From JBCCTX01 sp964468435 (GTDB taxonomy: Bacteria > Bacteroidota > Bacteroidia > J057), in assembly GCA_964468435.1 (NCBI GenBank), contig CAYXVE010000067.1:1-25126 (forward strand): a stretch of DNA of 25,126 nucleotides, read 5' to 3'. Under the pieces are notes generated by a model. It did not search any database, was not told the origin of the DNA, and worked only from the letters and a program-made list of their open reading frames with translations. Of this stretch, positions 24,079 through 25,126 are shown piece after piece. Both the position numbers and the translations under genes were made by a program. Each line of letters starts with the position of its first letter. The stretch's first letter is position 1.

Positions 24079-25119
24079 ATGGACAATAAAGTTACGGTCG
24101 TCATTTTAAACTGGAATGGGAAGAAATGGTTGGAAAAGTTCTTGCCATTTGTGATAAAAACGACCTATCCATTATTTTCAGTATTACTGGTGGACAATGG
24201 GTCTGATGATGACAGTCTGGTATTCGTACGGGAAAATTTTCCGGGTGTTCAGATTTTGCCCTTGGACCAAAACTATGGTTTTGCGGAAGGTAACAATAAA
24301 GCTTTGCCGCAGGTAGAAACACCTTATCTTGCTTTGCTCAACAGTGATGTAGAAGTTACACCCGGCTGGCTGGAGCCATTGGTGGAGGAGTTGGACACAG
24401 ATCCAAAAGTAGCAGCCGTGCAACCCAAGATACGTTCATGGCATCAGAGGGACCATTTTGAGTACGCTGGTGCGGCAGGCGGATTTCTGGATAAGCTAGG
24501 CTATCCATTTTGCCGGGGCAGGATGTTTGACTGGGTGGAAAAAGATCAGGGGCAATACGATCAGCGGATGGAGATCTTCTGGGCATCAGGAGCTTGTTGT
24601 CTGATACGAAAATCTGCTATCCATGCAGCAGGAGGATTGTTTGATCCGGACTTTTTTGCACATATGGAGGAGATAGATTTTTGCTGGCGGTTGCACAATT
24701 TTGGGTATAAGGTATCTTGCCGGCCCGAAAGTGTGGTATATCATGTTGGTGGGGGAACGCTTCCTCAGGGAAATCCACGAAAGACCTATCTCAATGTCAG
24801 GAATAATCTGATTATGATGCAGAAGAACCTTCCTGCTTCTTCACGGAAAGCCTTTATGTTTATTCGTATGATGATGGATTATGTTTGGGGGATAAAAAGC
24901 CTAATCACAGGTGATACTGCTACGATTGGTGCCATTTTCCGGGGGCATAGAGATTATTTGCAGAACAGATCGAAGTGGATGGTAAAAACATTCCAGATTT
25001 ACGATGCTAAATTACCGGATGAGTTTCCCAGGGAGGGGTTTTACAATGGAAGTATTGTTTGGCAGTATTTTGTGAAAGGAAAGAAAAAATGGTCTGCGGT
25101 ATTTAAGGATTTTAATTAA
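24079..25119 (+). CDS. family 2 glycosyltransferase
   Basis: A GT-A fold glycosyltransferase of 346 residues that transfers a sugar from a nucleotide donor to a growing glycan. VTVVILNWNG (5-14) opens the Rossmann-like fold and VDNGSDDD (38-45) is the nucleotide-binding loop. NSD (88-90) is the DXD-type metal site. The WASGACCLIRKSAI and GGLFDPDFFAHMEEIDFCWRL segments match the acceptor-binding region of the rhamnosyltransferase-like branch, with the E-E-x-D acid cluster. The C-terminal basic part (KTYLNVRNNLIMMQKN) is typical of this subgroup. The stop is 7 bases before the window end, so partner genes to the right are not visible. Exact sugar and acceptor are unknown. Confidence 0.92.
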   Translation: MDNKVTVVILNWNGKKWLEKFLPFVIKTTYPLFSVLLVDNGSDDDSLVFVRENFPGVQILPLDQNYGFAEGNNKALPQVETPYLALLNSDVEVTPGWLEPLVEELDTDPKVAAVQPKIRSWHQRDHFEYAGAAGGFLDKLGYPFCRGRMFDWVEKDQGQYDQRMEIFWASGACCLIRKSAIHAAGGLFDPDFFAHMEEIDFCWRLHNFGYKVSCRPESVVYHVGGGTLPQGNPRKTYLNVRNNLIMMQKNLPASSRKAFMFIRMMMDYVWGIKSLITGDTATIGAIFRGHRDYLQNRSKWMVKTFQIYDAKLPDEFPREGFYNGSIVWQYFVKGKKKWSAVFKDFN

Positions 25120-25126
25120 CTTATAT

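Noticed and set aside
1..25126. tRNA, rRNA, CRISPR, insertion sequence, integrase or phage genes
   Set aside because: None seen: no transposase or integrase reading frames, no regularly spaced repeats, and no cloverleaf or ribosomal motifs noticed by eye; a tRNAscan-SE/Infernal run would be decisive.

Overview
The window looks like a chromosomal segment of a Bacteroidota bacterium, probably an environmental or marine member of the Cytophagales/Saprospirales type. Five things point there. One secreted protein ends in a type IX secretion (T9SS) sorting domain (21398-23323). A bacillithiol-synthesis deacetylase (bshB1) lies beside it. Shine-Dalgarno signals are scarce and leaders are A-rich. Several upstream regions carry the Bacteroidota TAnnTTTG -7 element. 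Lipoproteins and beta-barrel proteins are frequent. The genus cannot be fixed from this sequence alone. I see no rRNA, tRNA, CRISPR array, insertion sequence or phage gene.

Left part (1-8121): terminators from upstream, then a [2Fe-2S] ferredoxin. A minus-strand group follows: an MBOAT O-acyltransferase, its SGNH-like partner and a small methyltransferase, probably acting on cell-surface glycans. A divergent pair encodes a NUDIX hydrolase and a Wzx-type flippase that overlap by 4 bases. Next come pdxH (vitamin B6), cutA, a GNAT acetyltransferase and an orphan two-helix membrane protein closed by a very clear terminator.

Middle (8326-16850): a complete tripartite RND efflux operon (membrane-fusion adaptor, inner-membrane permease, TolC-like outer-membrane factor). 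It is followed by a TolB-like beta-propeller lipoprotein with its own promoter element, a second lipoprotein and a small outer-membrane beta-barrel protein.

Right part (16926-25119): an A+T-rich MFS transporter fused to a rhodanese domain, with a decayed Crp/Fnr regulator just upstream, looks like a small horizontally acquired islet. Then a minus-strand run encodes a DedA/YqaA-like membrane protein, the T9SS-sorted protein, BshB1 and an ABC exporter. The window closes with a GT2 glycosyltransferase on the plus strand.

Most of the window is ordinary housekeeping and envelope biology. The points most worth a second look are the MFS-rhodanese fusion with its seven-residue C-X5-R active-site loop, the adjoining Crp/Fnr remnant, and the AT-rich leader region at 45-280 that ends in a strong GC-rich terminator with no gene in it.
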